Positions 9,074-17,799 of a stretch of 38,744 nucleotides of DNA are shown here, one piece after another. Location: the NCBI RefSeq assembly GCF_001673315.1, contig NZ_LZLQ01000032.1:1-38744 (forward strand). The letters run 5' to 3'. The position numbers were made by a program, and so were the translations under genes. The notes beneath the pieces were generated by a model, which saw only the letters and a program-made list of their open reading frames with translations, ran no database searches and was not told the origin of the DNA. This DNA comes from Mycobacterium asiaticum (GTDB taxonomy: Bacteria; Actinomycetota; Actinomycetes; Mycobacteriales; Mycobacteriaceae). Within the stretch, counting starts at the first letter, position 1, and every line of letters starts with the position of its first letter.

Positions 9074-9520
9074 CTAGAACCCGGCCGGCAGGCCCGGAAT
9101 GCCCGCCATCCCCGGAATGCCCTCCATCCCCGGAATGCCCGCCATGCCCGGTATCTGCTGCAGACCGCCCGGGATCTTGCCGCTCGCGACGTCGGCCATC
9201 ACCGACGGGCAGTACATCTGAATCGCGATGGTGGTGAACATGCTGGCCATTTCCGGCGACATGCCGTTACCCCCGACGCGCGATGCGGCCGCGGCGAAAT
9301 TCCCGCCGGGCTGGGCAAGCATCGGACAGACGGAGTGACCCAGGGCTTCCGCGTTCAGCGGGTCACCGTAGTTGACCCCGGCATTGGACAACGCGGTGAT
9401 GAATGCGTCGTCGACGGGGCTGGCCTCGGCGGGGGCGGCTAACGCCGCGGCCGCAGTAAGCAGGCCCGCGGTTCCCGCCAGTAGGCGAACGGTCAGTGGC
9501 TGGTGACGCCATGGCTTCAT
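9074..9520 (-). CDS. Secreted DUF732 protein with GIPGM C-terminal repeats (Rv3354-like)
   Basis: 148 residues. The start ATG at 9520 is preceded by GAGGGAG six bases upstream, which rules out the longer open frame. A Sec signal peptide is evident (KPWRHQ, then a hydrophobic stretch, cleavage near AEA-SP at about 33). The mature part has the DUF732 pattern: DDAFITAL, then GVNYGDP, then VCPML, and a second Cys in MYCPS, so one disulfide is likely. The last 25 residues are a glycine/proline tandem, (GIPGM-A/E) repeated three to four times, encoded by a near-perfect 18-bp repeat. Function unknown. It converges with folD and its partner. Confidence 0.88.
   Translation of the reverse strand: MKPWRHQPLTVRLLAGTAGLLTAAAALAAPAEASPVDDAFITALSNAGVNYGDPLNAEALGHSVCPMLAQPGGNFAAAASRVGGNGMSPEMASMFTTIAIQMYCPSVMADVASGKIPGGLQQIPGMAGIPGMEGIPGMAGIPGLPAGF
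9093..9155 (-). repeat. 18-bp in-frame tandem repeat in the DUF732 gene
   Basis: Three units (9093-9110, 9111-9128, 9129-9146) plus a half unit, differing by one or two bases, encode the hexapeptide repeat G-I-P-G-M-A/E at the protein C-terminus. Slippage here would change protein length in steps of six residues. Confidence 0.85.
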
Positions 9521-9715
9521 CTGTGCTCCCTCATATGTGTTGAGAGCACCCAGGACTTCCAGTGGCACTCCAGTGACGCTATGAACCTTCGTCCACGGCG
9601 GTCTCATTCAGGACACGATGACATAAAGGTTTGACGTGCCAGGCGTTTGTAATTAGCCAGCAAACCCAGCGTCGATTAACGGCAGTCACGGCCAAGAACA
9701 CGATCGCGTCACGCT

Positions 9716-9727
9716 GTGTCGCGACAC
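9716..9727. promoter_or_regulatory. Palindrome upstream of the FAD oxidoreductase
   Basis: GTGTCGCGACAC is a perfect 12-bp palindrome 39 bp upstream of the chosen ATG (9767), a possible operator. It also lies between divergent genes (DUF732 starts at 9520). Confidence 0.35.
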
Positions 9728-9766
9728 GTCGGCGAACAACCCATTCGGCCACTGCGGCGGTTAACA

Positions 9767-11203
9767 ATGCGGCTCATGATCTCTCGCCAGGCCTTTCTAC
9801 GCGGCGCGGCCGGAGTGGTGGCGACCTCGGCCCTGTTCCCGGCAGCGCTGGTCCGGGCGGAACCGACCGGTGCCTGGGGCGGCCTGGCCTCCTCGATCGG
9901 CGGCAAAGTGCTGCTGCCCAGCGACGCCGGCTTCAGCGCTGGCAAACAGATATTCAATTCGATCTACAACACCTCGAGCCCTGCGGCGGTCGTCGTCGTC
10001 ACGACCCAGGCCGATGTGGAGAAGGCCGTCGCCTTCGCGGCGGCCAACAAGCTCAAGATCGCCCCGCGCGGTGGTGGACACTCTTATATCGGTGCGTCGA
10101 CTGCCAACGGCACCATGGTGCTCGACCTGCGCGGCCTGACCGGCGGGGTGAATGTAAACAGCGCCGCGGGCACGGTCACGGTGCCGGCCGGGACCGATCT
10201 GTACGCCGTGCAGCAGGCTCTGGCCGGCGCCGGACGGGCCATACCCACCGGCAGTTGCCCCACCGTCGGGGTGGCGGGGCTGACTCTGGGCGGCGGGATG
10301 GGCGCCGATTCCCGCCACGCGGGCCTGACCTGTGACGCTCTGCGGTCGGCAACGGTCGTGCTGCCCAGCGGCCAGACGGTCACCGCATCCGCCGACGAAC
10401 ACCCCGACCTGTTCTGGGGGCTGCGCGGCGGGGGTGGCGGCAACTTCGGGGTCACCACGTCTCTGACGTTCAACACCTTCGCCACCTCCGACTCCGATGT
10501 GGTGCGCGTCGTTTTCGCGCCGACGGCTGCGCCGCAGGTGCTCACGGGGTGGCAGACGTGGCTGGCCCAGGCTGACCGGAACACCTGGGGGCTGGTTGAT
10601 CTGTCCGTGAACGGGACGCAGGGCGAATGCCATGTCCTGGCGACCTGTCCGGCGGGTTCCGGCCCAGCGGTGGCAGATGCGATCAAGGCAGCGGTGGGGG
10701 TGCAGCCCACCGCCACCGAACACAAGACGCTGAGCCGCATGGACCTGGTCAATTATCTGGCGGGTGGCAGTTCGGCGAGTTCACCGCGAGGCTTTGTGGC
10801 GGGCTCCGACGTGATCGGCACCATGAGCTCGAATGCCGCGCAGGCAATCGTCGCGGCGATCGGGAAGTACCCGCCGGCCGGCGGCCGCGCCTCGGTGATC
10901 GTGGACACGCTCAGCGGCGCCGTCGGCGATGTGGATCCCGCGGCATCGGCGTTTCCGTGGCGGCGGCATTCGGCCGTCGCGCAGTGGTACGTCGAGACCG
11001 GGAACGGACAGACGTCCACCGCCAGTACCTGGGTAGCCACCGCGCACCAGACGGTGCAACAGTTTTCGGCGGGCGGCTACGTCAATTACCTGGAACCCAA
11101 CACCCAGGCCTCGCGCTATTTCGGGTCGAACCTCGCGCAACTGACTACCGTGCGGCAACGCTACGACCCAGACGGACTGATGTATTCGGGCCTCAGCTTC
11201 TGA
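9767..11203 (+). CDS. Exported FAD-linked oxidoreductase, berberine-bridge (BBE) type
   Basis: 478 residues from ATG at 9767 (a second ATG at 9776 is possible). Family: FAD_binding_4 (PCMH) domain followed by a C-terminal BBE domain. Visible: APRGGGHSY, whose His is the 8-alpha-histidyl FAD attachment site in BBE enzymes, and GSCPTVGVAGLTLGGG, whose Cys is the second (6-S-cysteinyl) attachment site, so bicovalent flavin is expected; WGLRGGGGGNFG; and the terminal YFGSNLAQLTTVRQRYDP BBE motif. The N-terminus is a signal peptide (SRQAFLRG, hydrophobic stretch, VRA-EP); it resembles a Tat signal but has only one Arg of the pair. The family oxidises alcohols, sugars or alkaloid-like substrates with O2; the substrate here is unknown. 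As I recall, M. tuberculosis keeps only a short oxidoreductase remnant (Rv3352c) at this place. Confidence 0.9.
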   Translation: MRLMISRQAFLRGAAGVVATSALFPAALVRAEPTGAWGGLASSIGGKVLLPSDAGFSAGKQIFNSIYNTSSPAAVVVVTTQADVEKAVAFAAANKLKIAPRGGGHSYIGASTANGTMVLDLRGLTGGVNVNSAAGTVTVPAGTDLYAVQQALAGAGRAIPTGSCPTVGVAGLTLGGGMGADSRHAGLTCDALRSATVVLPSGQTVTASADEHPDLFWGLRGGGGGNFGVTTSLTFNTFATSDSDVVRVVFAPTAAPQVLTGWQTWLAQADRNTWGLVDLSVNGTQGECHVLATCPAGSGPAVADAIKAAVGVQPTATEHKTLSRMDLVNYLAGGSSASSPRGFVAGSDVIGTMSSNAAQAIVAAIGKYPPAGGRASVIVDTLSGAVGDVDPAASAFPWRRHSAVAQWYVETGNGQTSTASTWVATAHQTVQQFSAGGYVNYLEPNTQASRYFGSNLAQLTTVRQRYDPDGLMYSGLSF

Positions 11204-11260
11204 GTACTGTCCAAAGGGACCACCCGCTCTCGCTGTCGGCGCCCGCGCGCTGAATATCCC

Positions 11261-11287
11261 TGTCGAATGTGCGCATCCTCGTTCGTC
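11261..11287 (+). promoter_or_regulatory. Possible ECF41 (SigJ)-like promoter
   Basis: TGTCGAA (11261-11267), 16 bases, then CGTC (11284-11287). The ECF41 consensus is TGTCACA-N16-CGTC, so the -10 and spacing match exactly and the -35 matches 5 of 7. It would give a leader of about 40 bases before the CMD-like gene at 11336. Confidence 0.35.
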
Positions 11288-11335
11288 ATCAGTAGAGGAC
11301 GAAATATGGCGCACTCGTAGAAGGGAGCCTGAACC

Positions 11336-11647
11336 ATGGGTGATGTCGACCGACTGAACAGCAACCTCGTAGCCCGTATACTCGACAGCGATGCAACAGC
11401 ACCGCCCGCGCTGCGCCGCGCGGCATTCGACAATGCCGGCCTCGACGAGCCGATACGGACCTTGATCGACAAGGTCGCCTACCGCTCTTATGACGTCACC
11501 GACGAGGACGTCGCGGCCGTGCGGGCCGCGGGGCTCAGCGAGGACCAGGTATTCGAAGTGGTGGTCTGCGCGGCCGTCGGCCAAGCGTACCGGCAGTACC
11601 GCAGCGCGCTGTCCGCGCTCGTCGAGGCCACTGGAGCCGACCTATGA
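11336..11647 (+). CDS. Small CMD/AhpD-associated protein
   Basis: 103 residues, mainly helical, with no Cys pair. Its layout (helices around IRTLIDKVAYRSYDVTDEDV and SEDQVFEVVVCAAVGQAY) resembles the helical core of carboxymuconolactone decarboxylase proteins without the catalytic CxxC. AGGGAG lies ten bases before the ATG. The stop overlaps the ATG of the next gene (ATGA), so the two proteins are probably made in equal amounts and may form a complex. Function not established. Confidence 0.75.
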   Translation: MGDVDRLNSNLVARILDSDATAPPALRRAAFDNAGLDEPIRTLIDKVAYRSYDVTDEDVAAVRAAGLSEDQVFEVVVCAAVGQAYRQYRSALSALVEATGADL

Positions 11648-12219
11648 GGCTCGGTGTCCTCGACCGCGGTCATCCGTTGTCCACAAAGGCTTTGTTCGGC
11701 GTGATCCGGCTGGTCTCGCGGCAACCGGTGGTGGACGCCGTCAAATTGGCGTTCTACCGACGCGACTTCTGCGGCGCTGGGCCTTTGACTCATGAGGCGA
11801 TGCGCGGCCCCTCCGACTGGTCGATCGGGGATCGTGAATTGATGGCCGCGTACGTCTCGTTGGTCAACGAATGTCCGTTCTGCATCGCGGCGCACACCGC
11901 CACCTCCAGCCTGTGGTACCGCGACGACGCGAAAGTGGCTGCCGCCCTTGCTGATCTGGATGCGGCGCAAATCGAGGAGCCGCTGCGGGCAACGCTGCGC
12001 CTGCTCGGCAAGCTCACCCGAGAGCACAGCGTGGACGCGGACGATGTCCGCGCGGTGCTGGGCGCGGGTGTCTCCGCGCAGCAGATCAAAGATGCCGTCG
12101 CGGTCTGCCTGGCCTTCAACGTCACCAACCGACTCGCCAACGCCTTCGACTTCACCGTCGCCGAGCCGGCCGCGATGACCGCCGGTGCCAAGCACTTGCT
12201 GAAGCGCGGCTACCGGTAA
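11644..12219 (+). CDS. AhpD-like/carboxymuconolactone decarboxylase-family protein
   Basis: 191 residues. The motif E76-C77-P-F-C80-I-A-A-H84 is the AhpD-type proton-relay and redox-active Cys pair (E-CxxC-xxx-H), so a thiol-dependent peroxidase or disulfide-reductant activity is likely; the physiological substrate is unknown. The ATG overlaps the stop of the preceding small protein. It ends 4 bp before the stop of the convergent methyltransferase. M. tuberculosis, as I recall, carries PPE and PE_PGRS genes in this interval instead. Confidence 0.85.
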   Translation: MRLGVLDRGHPLSTKALFGVIRLVSRQPVVDAVKLAFYRRDFCGAGPLTHEAMRGPSDWSIGDRELMAAYVSLVNECPFCIAAHTATSSLWYRDDAKVAAALADLDAAQIEEPLRATLRLLGKLTREHSVDADDVRAVLGAGVSAQQIKDAVAVCLAFNVTNRLANAFDFTVAEPAAMTAGAKHLLKRGYR

Positions 12220-12223
12220 GAGA

Positions 12224-12955
12224 TCAGGACAGCGTCGCCCGCACGCACACCGTGATGTAGGGCAGCGCGAGACCGTTGGCGTTGGCCAGCGCCGGATGGG
12301 TGGCCAGCAGATTGCGCACCTTGTCCAGCGTCTTGGTGCGCACCTCGGTGGGCGAGGTGATGCAGTAGGTGCGTGACGCGACGAGGTCGATAAGTGCTTG
12401 CGGCGTAAGGTAATTCGTCCATTCGACGTGATGGCGCTCCACCACGTGGAAGGGTTCGGGCAGTGTGGCCCGGTCACGTAGGGGGTCGTCGTCGCGACCG
12501 ATGATCTCGCCCAGTTCGCGCACCCAGCCGAGCCGTTCGTCACGGGTGTTCCACACCAGACCCAGCCGCCCACCCGGGCGCAGCACCCGGGCCACCTCCG
12601 GGATGGCGCGCGTCGGATCCACCCAGTGCCAGGCCTGCGCCACCAGGACCGCGTCGACGCTGTTGTCCGGCAACGGAATTTCTTCCGCCGTGCCCAGCAA
12701 TGCACGAGTCTGCGGCAGCGACGCGCTGAGCACCTCCAGCATCTCCGGCACCGGGTCGACGGCGACCACATCCAGGCCCCGCTCCACCAGCCGCGTGGTC
12801 AGCTTGCCGGTTCCCGCGCCGAGGTCGAGGACCTCGGTGGCGCCGGCTGGCAACAGCCAGTCGATCGCCTCGGGCGGATAGGTCGGACGGCCTCGCTCGT
12901 AGGCAGCCGCGGCCGCGCCGAAGGACAGGGAACGGTCGCGCTGAGAACGGGTCAC
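12224..12955 (-). CDS. Class I SAM-dependent methyltransferase (Rv3342-like)
   Basis: 243 residues. Rossmann SAM-binding motif [13 protein letters not shown] (about 42-53), acidic loop [11 protein letters not shown] (motif II), motif post-[16 protein letters not shown], then AQAWHWVD and [11 protein letters not shown], all typical of the Methyltransf_11 type. The substrate is unknown. The start ATG overlaps the metX stop (ATGA), so it is the third gene of the SAM-IV-controlled metY-metX operon. A SAM-consuming enzyme in an operon repressed by SAM is notable. Confidence 0.93.
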   Translation of the reverse strand: MTRSQRDRSLSFGAAAAAYERGRPTYPPEAIDWLLPAGATEVLDLGAGTGKLTTRLVERGLDVVAVDPVPEMLEVLSASLPQTRALLGTAEEIPLPDNSVDAVLVAQAWHWVDPTRAIPEVARVLRPGGRLGLVWNTRDERLGWVRELGEIIGRDDDPLRDRATLPEPFHVVERHHVEWTNYLTPQALIDLVASRTYCITSPTEVRTKTLDKVRNLLATHPALANANGLALPYITVCVRATLS

Positions 12956-14097
12956 CGCGGACTCCCGTCTGCGCCTGAGCCACCGGCCAATTCGAGGGTT
13001 TCGCGGATCAGCACACCCACCGCGTCGGACTCGATCAGGAAGCCGTCGTGGCCGCAGACGGACTTGACCACACGCACTCCGCCGCAGCCGGGCAGCAGCT
13101 CAGCCAGCTCGTCCTGCAGGCGCAGCGGGTAGAGCCGGTCGGAGGTGATGCCGCCGACCACGGTCGGGACCGGGCACCGGGTCAGCGCCGCATGCACGCC
13201 GCCGCGCCCGCGGCCGACGTCGTGACTGTTCAGCGCCTCGGTCAGGGTGACGTAGCTGCCCGCATCGAAGCGCGACAGCAGCTTCTCGCCCTGATGCTCG
13301 AGGTAGCTCTGCACGGCGTAGCGGCCGCCGGTCGCCGGGTCCTCGCCGAGCTGCGGGTTGTTGGAAAATCGGCGGTCCAGCTCCACCTCACCGCGGTAGG
13401 TCAGGTGCGCGATGCGGCGAGCGATCTTCAGCCCCTCGTCGGGTGCCCGACCGGTCTCGTAGTAGTCGCCGTTCTGCCAGTTGGGGTCGGCCTTGATGGC
13501 CGCGATCTGGGTGGTCTGGGTGCCCAATTGATCCCCGGTGGCGCGGGCTCCGACTGCCAGCAACAGGCCCGCTCGCACCCGATCCGGGTGCCCGACGATC
13601 CACTCCAAAGCGCGTGCGCCGCCCATGGACCCGCCAACAACGGCGGCCACTTGCGTTATTCCCAGTGCGGTCAGCGCGGCGATGTCGGCCTCCACCTGAT
13701 CGCGCACCGTGATGTGTGGAAACCTCGACCCCCACGGCTTGCCGTCGCGGGCAAGCGAACTCGGGCCGGTGGACCCACGGCAGCCGCCAAGGGAGTTGGT
13801 GGCCACCGCACACCAACGATCGGTATCGATCGGTGCACCGGGCCCGGCCACCCCGTCCCACCAGCCGGGCGTCGGATGCCCGGGTCCGGCGGGCCCGGTG
13901 ACGTGGGAGTCGCCGGTGAGCGCATGCAGCACCATCACCACGTTGTCGCGCGTCGGCGACAACTCGCCCCAGCGCTGTACGGCGATGTGGACGTCGTCAA
14001 GGACCGCGCCGCTTTCCAGCCGCAGCGCGCCGATGTCGACGACGCCGACTTCACCCTCGGCGGGCAACGCTTGCGTGGGCACGTCGGAGATCGTCAT
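12952..14097 (-). CDS. metX: Homoserine O-acetyltransferase
   Basis: 381 residues, alpha/beta-hydrolase fold. It acetylates L-homoserine with acetyl-CoA, the first committed step to methionine in mycobacteria (annotated metA, Rv3341, in M. tuberculosis). Seen: the oxyanion-side LTGDSH segment, the nucleophile elbow [14 protein letters not shown] with catalytic Ser, a late Asp region (TSDRLYPL), and the catalytic His in [11 protein letters not shown]. The Mycobacterium-typical C-terminus ends [11 protein letters not shown]. It starts 10 bp after the metY stop and overlaps the methyltransferase start, so it is part of one operon under the upstream riboswitch. Confidence 0.97.
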   Translation of the reverse strand: MTISDVPTQALPAEGEVGVVDIGALRLESGAVLDDVHIAVQRWGELSPTRDNVVMVLHALTGDSHVTGPAGPGHPTPGWWDGVAGPGAPIDTDRWCAVATNSLGGCRGSTGPSSLARDGKPWGSRFPHITVRDQVEADIAALTALGITQVAAVVGGSMGGARALEWIVGHPDRVRAGLLLAVGARATGDQLGTQTTQIAAIKADPNWQNGDYYETGRAPDEGLKIARRIAHLTYRGEVELDRRFSNNPQLGEDPATGGRYAVQSYLEHQGEKLLSRFDAGSYVTLTEALNSHDVGRGRGGVHAALTRCPVPTVVGGITSDRLYPLRLQDELAELLPGCGGVRVVKSVCGHDGFLIESDAVGVLIRETLELAGGSGADGSPR

Positions 14098-14107
14098 CTC
14101 GGCGCCC

Positions 14108-15460
14108 TCAGAACGCCGCCACGGTCTGTGGGTCGGTCCCGGCGGTCGACGAGGTCAATGCCCCGGCAGCCGAGAAACCAAGCTCCAAGTCGGCCAGGAT
14201 GTCGTCGATGTTCTCCAGGCCGACGGCGAGTCGGACCAGTCCGGGGGTGACCCCGCTGGCCAGTTGCTCGGCGGCGCTGAGCTGCGCGTGCGTGGTCGAG
14301 GCCGGGTGGATCACCAGCGATCGCACGTCACCGATGTTGGCGACGTGGCTGTGCAGCTCGAGCGCGTCGACGAATGCCTTGCCGGCGTCCACGCCACCGG
14401 CCAGCTCGAAGGACAGCACCGCGCCGGTGCCTTTGGGAGCCAACTTCTTGGCGACCTCGTGCCAGGGCGAGCTGGGCAGTCCGGCGTAGTTGACCGACAG
14501 CACGTCCTCGCGGGCTTCCAGGAATTCTGCGACCCGCTGCGCGTTGGCGACGTGGCGCTCCACCCGCAGGCTCAGTGTCTCCAGGCCCTGCGCTACCAGG
14601 AATGCGTTGAACGGCGATGCCGCCGAACCGAGGTCACGCAGCAGCTGCACCCGGGCCTTGAGCGCGAACGCGGGCGGCCCCAGCTCGGCGTAGACCACGC
14701 CGTGGTAGCTCGGGTCAGGGGTGGTGAAACCGGGGAAACGGCCGTTGGTCCAGTCGAAGGTGCCGCCGTCGACGATGACACCTGCGATGGCCGAGCCATG
14801 CCCGCCCAGATACTTGGTGGCCGAGTGCACCACGATGTCGGCGCCTTGCGCCAGCGGCTGGATCAGATACGGCGTGGCGATGGTGTTGTCGACGATCAGC
14901 GGCACCCCGTTGCGGTGCGCGACTTCGGCGACGGCCGGGGTGTCCAGCACGTCGATCTGCGGGTTGGAGATGGTCTCGGCGAAGAACGCCTTGGTGTTGG
15001 GCCGCACGGCCGCCTGCCAGGAGTCAAGGTCGTCCGGATCCTCCACGAAGCTGACCTCGATGCCCAGTTTCGGCAGCGAATAGTGGAACAGGTTGTACGT
15101 GCCGCCGTACAACCGCGGACTGGACACGATGTGATCGCCGGCAGCGGCCAGGTTCAGGATCGCGAACGTCTCAGCGGCCTGGCCGGACGACAGGAACAAC
15201 GCAGCCACGCCGCCCTCCAGTGCGGCGACGCGCTGTTCGACCACGTCGGTGGTGGGGTTGCCGATGCGGGTGTAGATGTTGCCCGGCTCGGCGAGCCCGA
15301 ACAGGGCGGCGGCGTGCGCGACGTTGTCGAAGGTGTACGACGTGGTCTGATAGATCGGCAGCGCCCGCGCGTTGGTGGTCGGGTCCGGTCGCTGGCCCGC
15401 GTGGATCTGCTTGGTTTCGAAGGACCACTTCGCGGTCGGGTCGGTGTTCTCGGAGCTCAC
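14108..15460 (-). CDS. metY: O-acetylhomoserine sulfhydrylase (metC of M. tuberculosis)
   Basis: 450 residues, PLP-dependent Cys/Met metabolism family. It converts O-acetylhomoserine plus sulfide to homocysteine. Seen: YQTTSYTF near the N-terminus, [41 protein letters not shown] and the PLP-lysine segment [12 protein letters not shown]. The length and the insert between the Lys and the C-terminal domain are those of sulfhydrylases rather than cystathionine lyases. The start is GTG at 15460, matching the conserved N-terminus (FETKQIHAG follows). A SAM-IV riboswitch lies 124 bp upstream. Annotated metC (Rv3340) in M. tuberculosis; the activity fits metY better. Confidence 0.96.
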   Translation of the reverse strand: MSSENTDPTAKWSFETKQIHAGQRPDPTTNARALPIYQTTSYTFDNVAHAAALFGLAEPGNIYTRIGNPTTDVVEQRVAALEGGVAALFLSSGQAAETFAILNLAAAGDHIVSSPRLYGGTYNLFHYSLPKLGIEVSFVEDPDDLDSWQAAVRPNTKAFFAETISNPQIDVLDTPAVAEVAHRNGVPLIVDNTIATPYLIQPLAQGADIVVHSATKYLGGHGSAIAGVIVDGGTFDWTNGRFPGFTTPDPSYHGVVYAELGPPAFALKARVQLLRDLGSAASPFNAFLVAQGLETLSLRVERHVANAQRVAEFLEAREDVLSVNYAGLPSSPWHEVAKKLAPKGTGAVLSFELAGGVDAGKAFVDALELHSHVANIGDVRSLVIHPASTTHAQLSAAEQLASGVTPGLVRLAVGLENIDDILADLELGFSAAGALTSSTAGTDPQTVAAF

Positions 15461-15584
15461 TCTGGTCGCTTTCTGCTATGAGGAAATGGCGGTTAGGCGA
15501 AGAGAGGCACAGCGGGAAGAGCCGAGTGGGTTAGAGAAGAGCGCATCACGTTTCCCTGTCAGCTCAGGGGCCCGGTTGATGGCG

Positions 15585-15703
15585 GACCCGCGCTTGCCGC
15601 GTAGCCGGTGCGGCTACTCAACCTGGTCATCACCCGGGGCACCCCACCGCGGTTGGAGGGTTGCCGGCCAGCAAGCCGGGGCTTGACGCTGGCACTCATG
15701 ACC
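15585..15703 (-). promoter_or_regulatory. SAM-IV riboswitch controlling metY-metX
   Basis: 119 nt on the minus strand, starting GGTCATGAGTGCC and ending GCAAGCGCGGGTC. From memory it agrees almost base for base, and exactly in length, with the Mycobacterium sp. MCS SAM-IV RNA whose structure is known. Landmarks: the closing helix GGTCATGAGTGCCAGCGTC with its SAM-binding core, the GCTTGCTGGCCGGCAACC stretch, AACCGCGGTGGGGTGCCCCGGGTGATGACC, and the GTAGCCG/CGGCTAC hairpin (loop differs from MCS) followed by the pseudoknot strand. SAM binding should lower metY expression. A short hairpin, CCCTG-AGCTGA-CAGGG (15554-15569), lies downstream; there is no U-tract, so control may be translational. Confidence 0.95.
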
Positions 15704-15710
15704 GATTCGA

Positions 15711-15741
15711 AGAATATCGTATGGCGGCTGATCCCCGCCAA
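15711..15741 (-). promoter_or_regulatory. Predicted promoter of the SAM-IV/metY operon
   Basis: Minus-strand TATTCT (15716-15711) fits the TANNNT -10 and puts transcription start seven bases later, exactly at the first base of the riboswitch. TTGGCG (15741-15736) is a possible -35 at a 19-bp spacing. It lies immediately after the hydrolase stop at 15745. Confidence 0.5.
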
Positions 15742-15744
15742 TTA

Positions 15745-16626
15745 CTAGCTGGCGGGCGGCTCCGCGGGCTCATTGGCGCGAGAAGCCGACACGCACTCGT
15801 CCAGGAAATCCAAAATCACCTCGGTTACCCGGCCCGGCGCCTCGAACATAGGCACATGGCCGACGTTGTCGAGCCGAACGAACCGGTGGTCCTCGGGCAG
15901 GTGGCTGCGGAAGTGCTTGCTGAATCTGGGCGCCGGGACAACCCGGTCCTTCTCACAGACAACGAGCTGCGCCGGTACGGCGTTTTCGGCGAGCTCCTGC
16001 AGGCCGGGCATCAGCAGCGCTTTGACCAGTAGCTGAAAATAGGCCGGGCAGTGCGCGACGTCGTCGATGATGACGCTGAGTTCGCGCTCGCTGACCCCGT
16101 CGGGCGACGCACTGATCGCGTAGGTGGACAGATGCCTGCTGAAGGGGATCTGCAAGGCGCGCGGTCCCAGCAGCCAAGCGACCACCAACAGCGGAATGCC
16201 GAGGATGAACTTGGCGATCACCTCGAACTTGGCCGGGCTCCAGCGGGTCCAGCCACCCGCCGGGGCGATGCCGATGACACTGCGCGCGCGGCCGCGTCGC
16301 TCCAATTCGAACGCGACCCAGCCGCCCAGCGAATTGCCGACGATGTGCGCCGTGTCCCAACCCAGTTCGTCCATCTGCTGCTCGACGTGATCGGCCAGGA
16401 CCTGAGAGGACAGAAAATACGTGCCGGCGCGCGGGCCGCCGTTGTGGCCGGCCATTGTCGGGGCGAAAACCTCGTAGCGGCCGGTTTCGGCCAGTTGCTG
16501 GGCAACCACCTCCCATACCGTCTGCGACATGAGGAAGGGGTGCAGCAACAGCACCGGCTCGCCCGAACCCAGGTGGATGGGCGTGCGGGTAGCAGCGCCG
16601 GATGCAGGCTTACGCAGACTTCGCAT
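15745..16626 (-). CDS. Alpha/beta hydrolase (Rv3337/Rv3338-like, intact)
   Basis: 293 residues from ATG at 16626; the longer open frame upstream runs through a tandem repeat and is not believed. Seen: strand and oxyanion region LLLHPFLMSQ, nucleophile elbow GNSLGGW (Ser), an Asp in VVCEKDRVVP, and the catalytic His in NVGHVPMFE. The order and spacing fit a haloperoxidase/lipase-type hydrolase; substrate unknown. A hydrophobic patch LGIPLLVVAWLLGP in the cap may face lipid. A TACTGT hexamer (16639-16634) would give a nearly leaderless mRNA. As I recall, M. tuberculosis has this gene split in two (Rv3337, Rv3338). Divergent from trpS. Confidence 0.87.
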   Translation of the reverse strand: MRSLRKPASGAATRTPIHLGSGEPVLLLHPFLMSQTVWEVVAQQLAETGRYEVFAPTMAGHNGGPRAGTYFLSSQVLADHVEQQMDELGWDTAHIVGNSLGGWVAFELERRGRARSVIGIAPAGGWTRWSPAKFEVIAKFILGIPLLVVAWLLGPRALQIPFSRHLSTYAISASPDGVSERELSVIIDDVAHCPAYFQLLVKALLMPGLQELAENAVPAQLVVCEKDRVVPAPRFSKHFRSHLPEDHRFVRLDNVGHVPMFEAPGRVTEVILDFLDECVSASRANEPAEPPAS

Positions 16627-16680
16627 AATTTCGACAGTAAATGCGGTACCGCCGGTATCGCAACCTGCCCCAAACGCGCC

Positions 16681-16740
16681 GCTCGTCGCCGAACGTGCAG
16701 CCAGCTTCACGCTCGTCGCCGAACGTGCAGCCAGCTTCAC
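16681..16740. repeat. Perfect 30-bp tandem duplication upstream of trpS
   Basis: Bases 16681-16710 and 16711-16740 are identical. The second copy, continuing into the flank, contains the inverted repeat CGAACGTG-N10-CACGTTCG (16720-16745); the first copy has the same dyad with one mismatch. The array lies between divergent start codons (hydrolase 16626, trpS 16779). Confidence 0.95.
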
Positions 16741-16763
16741 GTTCGCGCGGGTGGGGTCCGTGA

Positions 16764-17798
<1,035 letters not shown>

Positions 17799-17799
17799 G

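Noticed and set aside
9767..9865. Confident Tat signal on the FAD oxidoreductase
   Set aside because: The motif reads SRQAFLR, with Gln in place of the second Arg, so Tat export can only be suggested.
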